A DNA stretch of 64,000 nucleotides from Colwellia sp. PAMC 20917 (lineage in GTDB: Bacteria; Pseudomonadota; Gammaproteobacteria; Enterobacterales; Alteromonadaceae), in assembly GCF_001767295.1 (NCBI RefSeq), contig NZ_CP014944.1, positions 2,356,001 to 2,420,000 of the forward strand, in the 5' to 3' direction. The notes beneath the pieces were generated by a model. It did not search any database and was not told the DNA's origin. It saw only the letters and a list, made by a program, of their open reading frames with translations. Position numbers and translations under genes: made by a program. This document shows, one piece after another, positions 1-8,770 of the stretch (positions are counted from its first letter, which is position 1; the number at the start of each line of letters is the position of its first letter).

Positions 1-578
1 AAAATTTCAATTCGTTCTTTTAACTGATCTTCACGCAATATGCTTTCTTGATAGTCTATTTGTTTGACAATACCGCTTTTTACCAATTTATTTTGTGCGG
101 TTAACGTTAAACGAGCCCCTTTGTGCTGTGATACAAGTTCTAAATAACTAGACTTTTCGGTGAGTGTTTCGCGTCTTTGGTTTAATTTTAGTTGACGTAA
201 ATTGGCTCTTGACTCAGCTAATGAATATTCAGCACTTTGCACTTGTTGCTGTAGTTCTGGATTTGCTAATTTTACGATTACGCTTTCTTTGGTAACAGTC
301 GCGCCAGGTTTTAATAAGATTTCTTCAACCGTTGCTTTGGTGAGGGTAGTAATTAATTGCAACTTATCTGAGGTTAACTTGCCGTATCCTTCTACGGTAA
401 CGTCTATATCACCTTGTTTGACTGTTGCGAGTAGTAGGTCTTTTCTCGCTAGGCTGACATTATTAAGTGAAGCTTTCGCATAACTTACCAATATAATAAC
501 AATAACAACGGCGATCGTTACCATTAGTCCTTTGTTATTGAGCAATGTCTTTTTAGGCTTCTGTTTTAAAATATCCAC
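1..578 (-). CDS. HlyD-family efflux periplasmic adaptor, partial
   Basis: This is the N-terminal part of a membrane-fusion (adaptor) protein; the C-terminus lies beyond the left edge. Read on the minus strand, a short basic cytoplasmic tail is followed by one hydrophobic segment (about residues 19-33). Next comes a barrel-sandwich/lipoyl-like stretch with GDIDVTVEGYGKL and LLKPGATVTKESVIVKLANP, then a coiled-coil hairpin starting around QQVQSAEYSLAESRANLRQL. That order is typical of HlyD/MacA/RND adaptors. I chose the GTG at 578, preceded by AAGAG; an in-frame ATG at 656 would add 26 residues. An ABC or RND pump partner is expected further left but cannot be seen. The family is clear; the exporter type is not. 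Confidence 0.8.
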   Translation of the reverse strand, partial: MDILKQKPKKTLLNNKGLMVTIAVVIVIILVSYAKASLNNVSLARKDLLLATVKQGDIDVTVEGYGKLTSDKLQLITTLTKATVEEILLKPGATVTKESVIVKLANPELQQQVQSAEYSLAESRANLRQLKLNQRRETLTEKSSYLELVSQHKGARLTLTAQNKLVKSGIVKQIDYQESILREDQLKERIEI

Positions 579-819
579 ATTATTCTCTTGGCTGTTGCTT
601 AACCGTCTTTCTATATTTATTGATATAGCGAATTTCGTGCCAACAATATTTCCCATACAAATCAATACGAAACATTAAATCTGCAAACCAACTTTCGTAC
701 TAGTTCGATAGTGAACTCAAAAACTTTCGTTATTGATGCGAAGTAATTCGGTGATTCCTTTTTACTTCATAATTTGTAGCCATTACAATTAATACTTTAT
801 ATCTATTTGGGATAAACTC

Positions 820-1512
820 TTGCTGAAACATGTTTTGATATGGGATTTGCCTTTACGACTTTTTCATTGGCTATTTGCCTGTACTGTTATTGCCTCTTGG
901 TACACTTCTGATCAAGACAATAACTTGATTGATATTCATATGAAACTTGGCTATTTCGCTTTAGGTTTACTTGTTTTCAGAATTTTTTGGGGATTCTTCG
1001 GTACTAAACACTCGCAGTTTAGATCTTTTTTTCCAACACCTAGCCGCATCATTAACTACATTGATTATCTAAAAAACAATCAAGTTAAAGATAGTAGTGG
1101 TCATAATCCATTAGGCAGTTTGATGGTTTTTTTGATGATTTTTCTCATCAGTTTACAGGCAGTAAGTGGCTTGTTTATCAATGACGATGTATTTTCTTCT
1201 GGACCTTACTACGATAGTGTTAGCAAAGAAGTCGAACAAGTTATGATGTTTTTACATCACAATGTTTTTGACTTTATGATTGCAGCCATTGCTATGCACC
1301 TATTGGCAATCGCCTATTATGAACGAGTAAAAAAACAGTCGTTAATACTGCCAATGATCACAGGAAAAAAGCTTACCGCTCAAGTAGATAATAAAAATGT
1401 AATCAAACACTCTAAGTTATGGATTGCGCTGTTAATTGTAATAGTGGCTGTGGTTTTTGTTTATTGGCTGGTTGTGCTTAATGCACCGGTTATAGAAGAA
1501 TATTACTACTAA
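820..1512 (+). CDS. Cytochrome b561-domain membrane protein
   Basis: Di-haem cytochrome b of the Ni/Fe-hydrogenase B-type or cytochrome b561 family (230 residues), an inner-membrane electron carrier. It starts WDLPLRLFHWLFA, the usual first helix with a haem-ligating His. Further membrane helices follow around residues 42-60, 100-118, 140-160 and 195-220. Other candidate haem ligands include His40, and His141/142 and His155 in the later helices. The start is TTG at 820, preceded by GGGATAA. A cytochrome c' type gene lies convergently just downstream, and such pairs commonly share electron transfer. The physiological donor and acceptor cannot be told from the sequence. Confidence 0.85.
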   Translation: MLKHVLIWDLPLRLFHWLFACTVIASWYTSDQDNNLIDIHMKLGYFALGLLVFRIFWGFFGTKHSQFRSFFPTPSRIINYIDYLKNNQVKDSSGHNPLGSLMVFLMIFLISLQAVSGLFINDDVFSSGPYYDSVSKEVEQVMMFLHHNVFDFMIAAIAMHLLAIAYYERVKKQSLILPMITGKKLTAQVDNKNVIKHSKLWIALLIVIVAVVFVYWLVVLNAPVIEEYYY

Positions 1513-1530
1513 TACATTTGTTATTTTAAC

Positions 1531-1573
1531 AATAGGTGATTACAAGATTTTTGCACCACTGAAATCACCTATT
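1531..1573. terminator. Hairpin between convergent cytochrome genes
   Basis: An 11-bp perfect inverted repeat (AATAGGTGATT and AATCACCTATT) encloses a 21-base loop between two genes transcribed towards each other. It probably ends transcription from both sides. The long loop and weak T-run make this moderately certain. Confidence 0.5.
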
Positions 1574-1639
1574 AATTTATGTTAATTAAACCCGAAACCA
1601 TCAGACTTCAAAGTCGTTTAAATGGTGACGGGTTAAGCA

Positions 1640-2110
1640 CTATTCTGCTTTAAAGTCATCATGGCAGCCGCCACAGGTTTTACCTACACCACCAATCGCT
1701 TTTTTAATAAGACTTACATCTCCACTTAAAGCTGCTTTTTGCAAATTAGCCGATGCTTGTGTTAAGTCATCAATACGTTTTGAAAATGCATCTGGTTGTT
1801 CCCAAATTTTGTCGAGTGCTTCAGTCTTCACTTTATGTGCCGAAGTGTTCGTGCGGGTGTAGTCTGCAATCATCAGTGATAATTGATTAATACGTAAAGC
1901 ATGCGTTGATACTTTTTCCGCGTCAAATTCAATTTTTCCTTTAGCCATGCCGCCTAAAGGACCCATGTTGCTGCCCAATAAACTAAATATTGATTGGCGT
2001 AAGTCAGTCGCTTTTTCTGCATGTTTTAAAGAGCTTGCTGAGTTAGCGATTGCACCTGTAGCTAATACAGTAAAAATACTCGCGGCTACTACTTTTGTAA
2101 ATAATTTCAT
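1640..2110 (-). CDS. Cytochrome c' family protein
   Basis: Periplasmic c-type cytochrome of about 156 residues. A signal peptide (MKLFTKVVAASIFTVLATGA) is followed by a four-helix region and a single C-terminal haem site CGGCHDDF, the position and spacing typical of cytochrome c' (C-x2-C-H near the end). I chose ATG at 2110 because AAGGA precedes it and the signal peptide begins there; an upstream in-frame start at 2143 would put a polar extension before the signal peptide. It faces the b561-type gene and may be its soluble partner. Cytochrome c' proteins bind NO or transfer electrons; which applies here cannot be seen. Confidence 0.85.
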   Translation of the reverse strand: MKLFTKVVAASIFTVLATGAIANSASSLKHAEKATDLRQSIFSLLGSNMGPLGGMAKGKIEFDAEKVSTHALRINQLSLMIADYTRTNTSAHKVKTEALDKIWEQPDAFSKRIDDLTQASANLQKAALSGDVSLIKKAIGGVGKTCGGCHDDFKAE

Positions 2111-2241
2111 TTTATTTATTGTCCTTATGGTAATTTTTATCACTATAGCAAAACTTCTCTATTAAATAACAATAAATATTTTTCCAAATCAACCTGTTGT
2201 TACAAACAGTTTTATCGGGTTAACTTACTCAAACAAACAAA

Positions 2242-2280
2242 GGTTCATTTTCGAACTAACACCTAGTTCATAAATGAACC
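2242..2280 (-). terminator. Hairpin after the histidine-kinase gene
   Basis: GGTTCATTT...AAATGAACC with an inner CGAACTA/TAGTTC arm forms a long imperfect stem six bases past the kinase stop codon. There is only a poor U-run (CTTTGTTTG). It is a likely but weak terminator of the two-component operon. Confidence 0.4.
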
Positions 2281-2285
2281 CGCCG

Positions 2286-3587
2286 CTAGCCCTTATCAAT
2301 ACTGGGTTTAGGGAGAATCATCATTACGGTAACTCCTTTTTGCTGTTGAACACTCTCGTTATTATTATGCAGTTCCATTACCCCATGATGCTGTTCAATG
2401 ATATTACGACAAAAACTTAACCCTATTCCTTGCCCTTGTGGTTTAGTTGAATAGAGCGGAACAAATAAGTTGTTCATGTTAGAGAAACCATGGCCATCGT
2501 CGGTAATATCAATAATGTAATATTGATCTTCTAAAGTAAGGCTAACCGCTATTTCAGTGGCGCCTGCCTCTTTAGCATTTTTAAATAAGTTAATAAAAAT
2601 TTGTTCTATAAATTCGCCATCTGCCCAAAATTCATTAACACGCGCGTTGAGGGTAATGTTTATATCGGAGAACAAACCCGAAACAGACTTAATAACGTGC
2701 TCTACAGACAACCACTGGCAATTTATTTGTAGCTTTTGTGATAACGACGAGTAACGGTTCACAAAAGATTGTAAATGCAAACAACGCTCGGTAATAACAC
2801 CAAGCACCATTTTGTCTCGTTCATTGCTTGCTTTATCTGCTAGCGTCTCTGCCATTGAAGATACCGGTGTTAATGAATTACGGATCTCATGACCGAGTAC
2901 GCGAATGATTTGCTGCCAGGCATTTAATTGGCTTTCTCGTAATGCGGGTTCAATATCAATAAAAAGCAGCAGTTGATGATTTTCACCATCATCTATAAAT
3001 TCACTGTGACGTATTTGCCAGCGATTTTTTTTCGCTTGGTCTATGAACTTCCAGTGTCCGTCATTGTAATGTAAGCCCAATAAATCGGCAGTGGCGTGAC
3101 GAAACATTTGCCATGGTTGCTTAAACAGATAATAAAAAGCTTCGTTACCAAGTGTAAGTTGTTGTTTTTGATTAAATATTAAAACTGGTGTATCTAACTG
3201 TGAGATCAATTGATAAACCAGAAAAGCCTGCTGATCATAATGAGACTTTTGTGTTTGTAACTTTTCACTCAGTTTTTTCAATTGCTGATGAAATTCGCTA
3301 ACCTTACCCTTTGGGAAAGTTGATTTTCCAAATTGGTTATAATCTTCCTGAGTAATGGCATCTAAATGTAAAGAAGCACGGGTAAAAGATCGCATCACGC
3401 GCTGCTTTATTGACAAAGTAAAGCCAAAACAAATCGTAAAAAGCACTAATTCAATAATAACAATCCACTGCCACTTTATCGTTAAAAGCCATGAAATATA
3501 ACCACTTAACAACAAAATGACAGTACAGAGTATGCCAAGTTTTTGTTGTATATAGCTTTCTAGAGAATTAGTTTTTAGCAAGGCCAT
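2286..3587 (-). CDS. Sensor histidine kinase, NtrB-like
   Basis: Membrane sensor kinase (433 residues). Two N-terminal hydrophobic segments (about 17-35 and 40-58) are followed by a coiled linker, a PAS-like region, a HisKA box VLGHEIRNSLTPVSS with the phospho-His, and a HATPase domain. The ATPase has an N box (INLFKNAKEAGA), G1 (DITDDGHGF) and G2 (GQGIGLSFCRNI). The start is ATG at 3587, directly preceded by GGAG. The ORF overlaps the end of the upstream regulator by 20 bases, so the pair is translationally coupled and should phosphorylate that sigma-54 activator. The periplasmic loop is very short, so the signal may be sensed in the membrane. A role with the nearby efflux adaptor is only conjecture. 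Confidence 0.9.
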   Translation of the reverse strand: MALLKTNSLESYIQQKLGILCTVILLLSGYISWLLTIKWQWIVIIELVLFTICFGFTLSIKQRVMRSFTRASLHLDAITQEDYNQFGKSTFPKGKVSEFHQQLKKLSEKLQTQKSHYDQQAFLVYQLISQLDTPVLIFNQKQQLTLGNEAFYYLFKQPWQMFRHATADLLGLHYNDGHWKFIDQAKKNRWQIRHSEFIDDGENHQLLLFIDIEPALRESQLNAWQQIIRVLGHEIRNSLTPVSSMAETLADKASNERDKMVLGVITERCLHLQSFVNRYSSLSQKLQINCQWLSVEHVIKSVSGLFSDINITLNARVNEFWADGEFIEQIFINLFKNAKEAGATEIAVSLTLEDQYYIIDITDDGHGFSNMNNLFVPLYSTKPQGQGIGLSFCRNIIEQHHGVMELHNNNESVQQQKGVTVMMILPKPSIDKG

Positions 3588-4968
3588 ATTTCTCCACACG
3601 TCGATACATCGACGCTTTTGTTAAACCCAGTAATAACGCCGCTTGAGGTATATTTCCTGCGCTTTGTTTGAGCGCTAATTTAACCATAGCAACTTCCGCT
3701 TCAGCCAATGTCATTAATGGTAATTGATTACTCGGCTCATTATTTTGAAACGCATTGTTGGCTAAGTTTTCGACTGCCCCCGCAGGACTGACATTTCTAA
3801 TGTGCAAATCTTCTGCCAATAACTGTTCATGTTCAGCTAACAAGACTGCTCGTTCAACTAAGTGGCTCATTTCCCTCACATTTCCTGGCCAATGGTAATC
3901 AAGCATAGCTTGCTGTGCACCATGCGATATAGAGCGAGCAGGCCGTTGATATTTTTTAGTGAATTTATCAACAAAGAATTGCGCTAACAATAAAATATCT
4001 TCCGTGCGTTCTTTTAACGACGGTACTCTAAATTCAATCGTATTAAGACGGTAATATAAATCTTCTCTAAATAACTCAGTACTTAGTAACTGAGTAAAGT
4101 CACCATTAGTAGCTGATATTATGCGAGTATTTGTTTTTTGTGTCAGGCTTGACCCAAGGGTTTCGTATTCTCCATTTTCTAATACACGTAGTAGTTTAGC
4201 TTGTTGGGAAAGTGGAATATTGGCGATTTCATCCAAAAATAAAGTGCCATTTTCTGCGAGTTCAAAACGCCCAATACGGTTTTGTTTGGCATCAGTAAAA
4301 GCGCCTTTTTTATGGCCAAACATCTCGCTTTCAAACAGTGACTCGCTGATAGCACCCATATTTACGGAAATAAAAGCTTCGTTATTACGCGGTGATCCTT
4401 GATGAATAAAACGAGCAAGTTCGCTTTTACCTGTGCCATTATCACCGGTTAATAAAATACTGACATCGGTATGTGCCACCGCTTTTACTTTTTTCAACAA
4501 TTGCATCATAACGGGTGATTGCCAGACATAATCGTCACAATTTTCATTGATAAGTTGTTGTTTTAATTTTTTATTTTGACTTGAAAGGTTTAAAAGATTG
4601 AGCTGCTGCGCCACAGTATGCAATAAGTGTTTATTACGCCAAGGCTTTTCAATAAAGTCGTTAGCACCTAAGTTCATTGCTTTTACGACTAGGTCGGTGT
4701 TCGACCAAGCGGTCATTGCTATTGTAGGTGTATGTCCAAATGAAGAGTTTTGTAACCAGGTAAGAAAAGCTAAACCTTCTTCACCAGACGTTGTGTCTAA
4801 TTGATAGTTCATATCAAGCAATATCAAAGATATAGCATGGTTTTTTAATTTCACTTGTGCAATTTGAGGGTTGTCGGCTTCAATAACGGTGTAGTGATGA
4901 TCTTCTAACAATACCGCTAAACTTAGACGGATATCCGGACGGTCATCAATAACTAAAATACAGGGCAT
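3568..4968 (-). CDS. Sigma-54-dependent response regulator, NtrC family
   Basis: Three domains in 466 residues. The receiver (1-125) has VIDDRPD, the phospho-acceptor in LILLDMNY, and the conserved Lys in FIEKPW. The AAA+ sigma-54 activation domain (about 148-375) has Walker A GDNGTGKS, GAFTDA in place of the commoner GAFTGA, Walker B LFLDEI and arginine-finger region FREDLYYRL. The C-terminal Fis-type helix-turn-helix is GNIPQAALLLGLTKASMYRR. AAGGA lies upstream of the ATG. It is paired with the downstream sensor kinase and should activate RpoN promoters; its targets are not visible in the window. The GAFTDA variant keeps the key Thr, so activity is expected. Confidence 0.93.
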   Translation of the reverse strand: MPCILVIDDRPDIRLSLAVLLEDHHYTVIEADNPQIAQVKLKNHAISLILLDMNYQLDTTSGEEGLAFLTWLQNSSFGHTPTIAMTAWSNTDLVVKAMNLGANDFIEKPWRNKHLLHTVAQQLNLLNLSSQNKKLKQQLINENCDDYVWQSPVMMQLLKKVKAVAHTDVSILLTGDNGTGKSELARFIHQGSPRNNEAFISVNMGAISESLFESEMFGHKKGAFTDAKQNRIGRFELAENGTLFLDEIANIPLSQQAKLLRVLENGEYETLGSSLTQKTNTRIISATNGDFTQLLSTELFREDLYYRLNTIEFRVPSLKERTEDILLLAQFFVDKFTKKYQRPARSISHGAQQAMLDYHWPGNVREMSHLVERAVLLAEHEQLLAEDLHIRNVSPAGAVENLANNAFQNNEPSNQLPLMTLAEAEVAMVKLALKQSAGNIPQAALLLGLTKASMYRRVEKYGLAKN

Positions 4969-5006
4969 CTACTGATATTCCTTAGATAAATGTAACGAAA
5001 GCAAAA

Positions 5007-5933
5007 TTATCTTAATAATACTTTCGGTGCTGAGCTTGCCATCTCGGCGCGCACCCAGTCAATAAAAACCTGAATACGTTTGCGCTTGGCTGAATTGGGG
5101 TCGTAAGCCAAATAGCGTTTCCAAATCACTGGATGCTTAATTTTAAAAGGCACAACTAATTGCTTAGTATGAATGTATTGTGAAAACATTGCACTGGCAG
5201 CAAGTGTAACGCCATGACCACTTAATACCGCATTTAAGGCCATGTCGCTCGAGGTAACTTCTGTTTTCTTAGTCATGTTTTCAAAGCCTTTGACGCCTGC
5301 ATGTTCAAACCATTTATCCCAAGTAACTACCTGGTCATTAGCTAAGCTAACTAAGGTGCAGTCTAGGAGGTCTTTGGGGCTTTGAAGCCACATATGTTGT
5401 AATAACTTGGGGGAGCAAACGGGATAAACAACGTCTTCACCAAAATCTTCCATGACGAGATTGTCAGCGTTGGACACTTGTTTTTTAACACCAAAGCGTA
5501 TTGCCAAATCTATATGTTTTTGTTGTAAATCTTCTTTCTGATTTGAACCTAATATGCGTACATTAACATCAGGGTGTACTTGAGAAAATTTATATAAACG
5601 AGGCATTAACCATAAAGAACAAAATGCTTGTGTTGACGTAATCGTTAAATCGCCAGCAATACCTTCTTGTTGAATACTGTTAAGCCCTTTTATTAATGTG
5701 TTAAGCGCTTGATGTGCCGACTCATACAAAGTCTCACCGCTTGGCGTTAACAACATTTTACGGCCGGTACGAACGAATAACTTTACGGATAAAACGTTTT
5801 CCAATTGCCGCATTTGTTGGCTAACCGCCGCTTGAGAAACAAACAACTCCTCTGCCGCTTGACTATAACTTTTATGTCGAGCAGCACTTTCAAAGGTACG
5901 CATTGCATTTAAATACTTGAGTCGTTGATCCAT
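5007..5933 (-). CDS. LysR-family regulator, GcvA-like
   Basis: LysR-type DNA-binding protein (308 residues). A winged helix-turn-helix (MRTFESAARHKSYSQAAEELFVSQ, given in part) is followed by the LysR linker and a periplasmic-binding-like effector domain from about residue 92 (GDLTITSTQAFCSLWLMPRL). The DLAIRFG motif and overall pattern match the GcvA/AmpR branch. It is divergent from a small ORF and dsbA, and a palindrome in the intergenic gap could be its operator. The target genes and effector are unknown. There is no strong ribosome-binding site ahead of the ATG. Confidence 0.9.
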   Translation of the reverse strand: MDQRLKYLNAMRTFESAARHKSYSQAAEELFVSQAAVSQQMRQLENVLSVKLFVRTGRKMLLTPSGETLYESAHQALNTLIKGLNSIQQEGIAGDLTITSTQAFCSLWLMPRLYKFSQVHPDVNVRILGSNQKEDLQQKHIDLAIRFGVKKQVSNADNLVMEDFGEDVVYPVCSPKLLQHMWLQSPKDLLDCTLVSLANDQVVTWDKWFEHAGVKGFENMTKKTEVTSSDMALNAVLSGHGVTLAASAMFSQYIHTKQLVVPFKIKHPVIWKRYLAYDPNSAKRKRIQVFIDWVRAEMASSAPKVLLR

Positions 5934-5957
5934 ATTTACTTATTAGCCATAAGTTTT

Positions 5958-5970
5958 ACTTATATTAAGT
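5958..5970. promoter_or_regulatory. Palindrome, possible LysR operator
   Basis: ACTTATATTAAGT is a perfect 13-base palindrome 25 bases upstream of the LysR start codon, where LysR-type proteins usually bind to autoregulate. It is suggested by position and symmetry only. Confidence 0.3.
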
Positions 5971-6043
5971 GTAAGTTTATATCGTTTGTTTGTCATTTTT
6001 TGTTTTGACAAAATAGTCTTAAGCAGATAAATAAGGATAGATA

Positions 6044-6208
6044 ATGGAAAAGCCAACAAAAACATTAACCACTGATAATAAAGAAATAAATAAACCATTT
6101 ATTAATGACAACAGTAATATATTAAAAAATAAAACAGCTACAATTCAACGACGTTTAGCTATTATTTCAAATAATTTAAACTTATGTCTTTTGATTAATT
6201 TTAAATAA
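6044..6208 (+). CDS. Possible small protein, 54 residues
   Basis: An ATG at 6044 is preceded by AAGGATAG at good spacing and opens a 54-codon frame. The predicted peptide is Lys/Asn-rich at the start and ends in a mildly hydrophobic stretch (LAIISNNLNLCLLINF). A promoter-like TTGACA (6005-6010) with TAAATA 17 bases later would start transcription only a few bases before the ATG. I do not recognise the peptide. Its low-complexity A/T-rich composition means chance is possible. It lies between a divergent LysR gene and dsbA. Confidence 0.35.
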   Translation: MEKPTKTLTTDNKEINKPFINDNSNILKNKTATIQRRLAIISNNLNLCLLINFK

Positions 6209-6326
6209 TGACTTTCTATAAAAAATTTTCGTAATAAACTTTTACATTTTACGATGAACCGACGCTTTTTACTTTGGTCTATACTCGCAACAATAACAAT
6301 TAATAAATGATTCTCTGAGGATAACC

Positions 6327-6977
6327 ATGAAAGCTCTTAAAACACTATTTGGCGGATTCATCGCCTTGACATTATTCGCTACGACAGCGGTTGCAGCACA
6401 AGACAGTAAATTTGAAGAAGGTAAGCACTATACGGTTATATCTGAACAAACGACCAACAAACCTGAGCTGCGTGAATACTTCTCTTATTACTGTCCTGCG
6501 TGTCGCGCTTATGAACCCTATTTAAATGAATTCGAAAAGGTATTGCCCAAAGGGGTGAAGCTGGAAAAAACGCACGTGGACTTTATGCAACAAACTGGGC
6601 CAGAAATTCAGTTTATGCTAAGTAAAGCCCTTATTATTGCCGAGAAAACGGCTGTTGCTAAAAAATTCTCTCCTGCCATTTTTAACTATTTACAGACCGA
6701 GCGTGCAACGATAAATAGTGAAGAAGATATTCGTAACATTTTTGTATTGAGTGGCGGAGATGGTGCTAAATTTGATAAAGGCATGAAAAACTTTAGCATT
6801 ATTAGTGAAGCTAAGCGTAATAAGCAGACTCAGGATAAGTTATCAGCGGCTCGTCAATTAACCGGTGTTCCGACTATGGTAGTTAATGGTAAATATTTGA
6901 TAAATTCTAAAGCCCTTGATGATAAAAACTTTTTCGCTGACTACACCGCATTAGTCGCGCACCTCTTTACCTTGTAA
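6327..6977 (+). CDS. dsbA: Thiol:disulfide interchange protein DsbA
   Basis: Periplasmic disulfide oxidase (216 residues) of the thioredoxin fold. It has a signal peptide ending near AVAAQ, the active site YYCPACRAYEP (C-P-A-C; E. coli DsbA has CPHC), an inserted helical domain, and the cis-proline loop TGVPTMVVNGKY near the C-terminus. GAGGATAACC precedes the ATG. It oxidises cysteines of exported proteins and is itself reoxidised by DsbB (family knowledge). It stands alone, transcribed away from the LysR gene, with a loose inverted repeat (7004-7049) after the stop. Confidence 0.93.
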   Translation: MKALKTLFGGFIALTLFATTAVAAQDSKFEEGKHYTVISEQTTNKPELREYFSYYCPACRAYEPYLNEFEKVLPKGVKLEKTHVDFMQQTGPEIQFMLSKALIIAEKTAVAKKFSPAIFNYLQTERATINSEEDIRNIFVLSGGDGAKFDKGMKNFSIISEAKRNKQTQDKLSAARQLTGVPTMVVNGKYLINSKALDDKNFFADYTALVAHLFTL

Positions 6978-7069
6978 TATGTAAAAGAAGACCTAGAGAA
7001 TATTCACTGCAAATTAAGAATCTATTGTTTAGAAACTCAATTGCAGTGATATGGCGTTTAATACGCTAA

Positions 7070-8323
7070 CTATCTTCTGGTGTATTTATTTTTGGGTCCT
7101 GAACGTTTTTTAGCATCACTATGCTCACCTAACGCTTTTTTTCTATCGCGCTGTTTTTGGCCACCTTTACGGGCGGGCTTTTCTGTTTTTGTTAAGTCAG
7201 GTTCATAACCAGGATACCATTGCTGCAATAAGCGCGTATCGAGTACCTTTTCAACCGCTTCTAATAACCATTCTTCGCTAGGGCTCATCAACGAAACAGC
7301 TACCCCTTCATTACCTGCTCGACCCGTTCTTCCTATTCTATGGATATAATCTTCAGCAATATAAGGGAGTTCGTAGTTAATGACATAGTTTAAGTTTGCA
7401 ATATCTAAACCACGAGAAGCAACATCTGTGGCTACTAAGGCACGGGTTTTTCCTTCTTTAAATTCTGCTAAGGCTTTTTCTCTTGCGCCTTGAGATTTGT
7501 CGCCATGAATCGATTGCGTTTTAATACCGTCTTTACACATTTCTTTCGCTAATGCGTCGGCAGTTACCTTAGTACGGGTGAAAATAAGGACTTGTTTCCA
7601 ATTCTTTGAACCGATTAAAAATGAGGTTAATTCACGCTTTCGATCACTATCAACGGTATAAAGAATTTGTTCTACTTTTGCCGCCGCAGCATTTCGCTCA
7701 CTGACTTCAATTAACTCAGGATCGGTTAATAAGTTTTTACTCAGTTTAAAAATTGCATCGTCGAAAGTTGCTGAAAACAAAAGGGTTTGGCGCTTAAGTG
7801 GTACCCGATTTAAGATACGGTCTATCTCATCTTTAAAGCCCATATCTAACATACGGTCAGCTTCATCAAAAACTAAAAATTCCAGTTCCGTTAACGCTAA
7901 AGAGCCATTAATAATATGGTCAAGTAATCGTCCGGGGGTTGCCACTAAAACATCCACACCTTTGTTTAATGCAGTGATTTGTGGGTTAATACTGACACCA
8001 CCGTAAGCAACGGCAATATTGAGTTCTGTGTTTTCAGCATAACTAACAAAACTTTTATAGACTTGTTGAGCAAGTTCACGTGTAGGCGTTAACACTAAAG
8101 CTCGAACAGGACGATTTTCAGGAAGTGTTGCCATTAACTTTTGTAAAATAGGTAAAGCAAAGGCCGCTGTTTTTCCTGTTCCTGTTTGCGCTCCAGCCAT
8201 AATATCTTTTCCAGCTAAGATCGCAGGAATAGCTTTTAACTGAATAGGGGTGGCCTCATCATAACCAAGTGCTTTTACAGCGTTGGTTAGGCTCTTATCT
8301 AATGCTAAAGAAGTAAAACTCAT
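7070..8323 (-). CDS. DEAD-box RNA helicase, RhlE-like
   Basis: ATP-dependent RNA helicase (417 residues). It has a Q motif (TPIQLKAIPAIL), motif [26 protein letters not shown] in [15 protein letters not shown] in FSATF, and C-terminal-domain motifs HGDKSQGAREKAL, DVASRGLDI and [10 protein letters not shown]. The tail is short and basic (KGGQKQRDRKK). Such proteins remodel rRNA and mRNA and matter most in the cold. The gene lies four bases from the DUF2750 gene and is probably co-transcribed with it. A second RhlE-type helicase lies at 9893-11269. The sub-family (RhlE, SrmB or similar) is uncertain. Confidence 0.93.
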   Translation of the reverse strand: MSFTSLALDKSLTNAVKALGYDEATPIQLKAIPAILAGKDIMAGAQTGTGKTAAFALPILQKLMATLPENRPVRALVLTPTRELAQQVYKSFVSYAENTELNIAVAYGGVSINPQITALNKGVDVLVATPGRLLDHIINGSLALTELEFLVFDEADRMLDMGFKDEIDRILNRVPLKRQTLLFSATFDDAIFKLSKNLLTDPELIEVSERNAAAAKVEQILYTVDSDRKRELTSFLIGSKNWKQVLIFTRTKVTADALAKEMCKDGIKTQSIHGDKSQGAREKALAEFKEGKTRALVATDVASRGLDIANLNYVINYELPYIAEDYIHRIGRTGRAGNEGVAVSLMSPSEEWLLEAVEKVLDTRLLQQWYPGYEPDLTKTEKPARKGGQKQRDRKKALGEHSDAKKRSGPKNKYTRR

Positions 8324-8327
8324 GTAA

Positions 8328-8732
8328 TTAACGCTGACCTTTGGCTGATTGATTTTTTTGTTTGTTTTTTAGTTCTTGTTCAAGCTCATCTGGGTAAAAA
8401 ACTAACCCTTGCTCATTTTGACTAGGAAACACCACTAAGGCTAATTCATCGTCTGCCAAACCATGCGACCAGTGACTAAACCATTTACTTAATGAAATAG
8501 CTTCTGGCTGACATTCTTGCCATTCATCTGTGGCCCAAGCCTGGGCAAATTCTTTATTTGGCCAGACAGGTACGCAATCTTCATCTTCGGTATTAAGCAT
8601 CACACAGCCGTGCTCGTCTTTTAATATCCAAATTTCATTATTTACGACAACTTCTTTCAGAAAGTAATTGGCTCGTTGAGCATCATCGTAATTTAAAACA
8701 AGTTTGATTTGTTGTTCGTCTAGAGCTTGCAC
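8328..8732 (-). CDS. DUF2750 family protein
   Basis: A 134-residue soluble protein of a family known only by domain name. It has the typical opening (DAQRANYFLKEVVVNNEIWIL), the VPVWPNKEFAQAW segment and the late LVVFPS...GLVFYPDEL block. It is acidic and tryptophan-rich with a basic glutamine/lysine tail. It sits between a thioesterase and a helicase gene on the same strand, with only four bases to the helicase. No function is established. Confidence 0.75.
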   Translation of the reverse strand: MQALDEQQIKLVLNYDDAQRANYFLKEVVVNNEIWILKDEHGCVMLNTEDEDCVPVWPNKEFAQAWATDEWQECQPEAISLSKWFSHWSHGLADDELALVVFPSQNEQGLVFYPDELEQELKNKQKNQSAKGQR

Positions 8733-8770
8733 TATAAAATATTCCTATCAGATTTGTATTAGGTTACATA

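Noticed and set aside
7004-7049. Terminator after dsbA
   Set aside because: TCACTGCAA/TTGCAGTGA can pair, but the loop is 28 bases and no T-run follows; too weak to list as a terminator.
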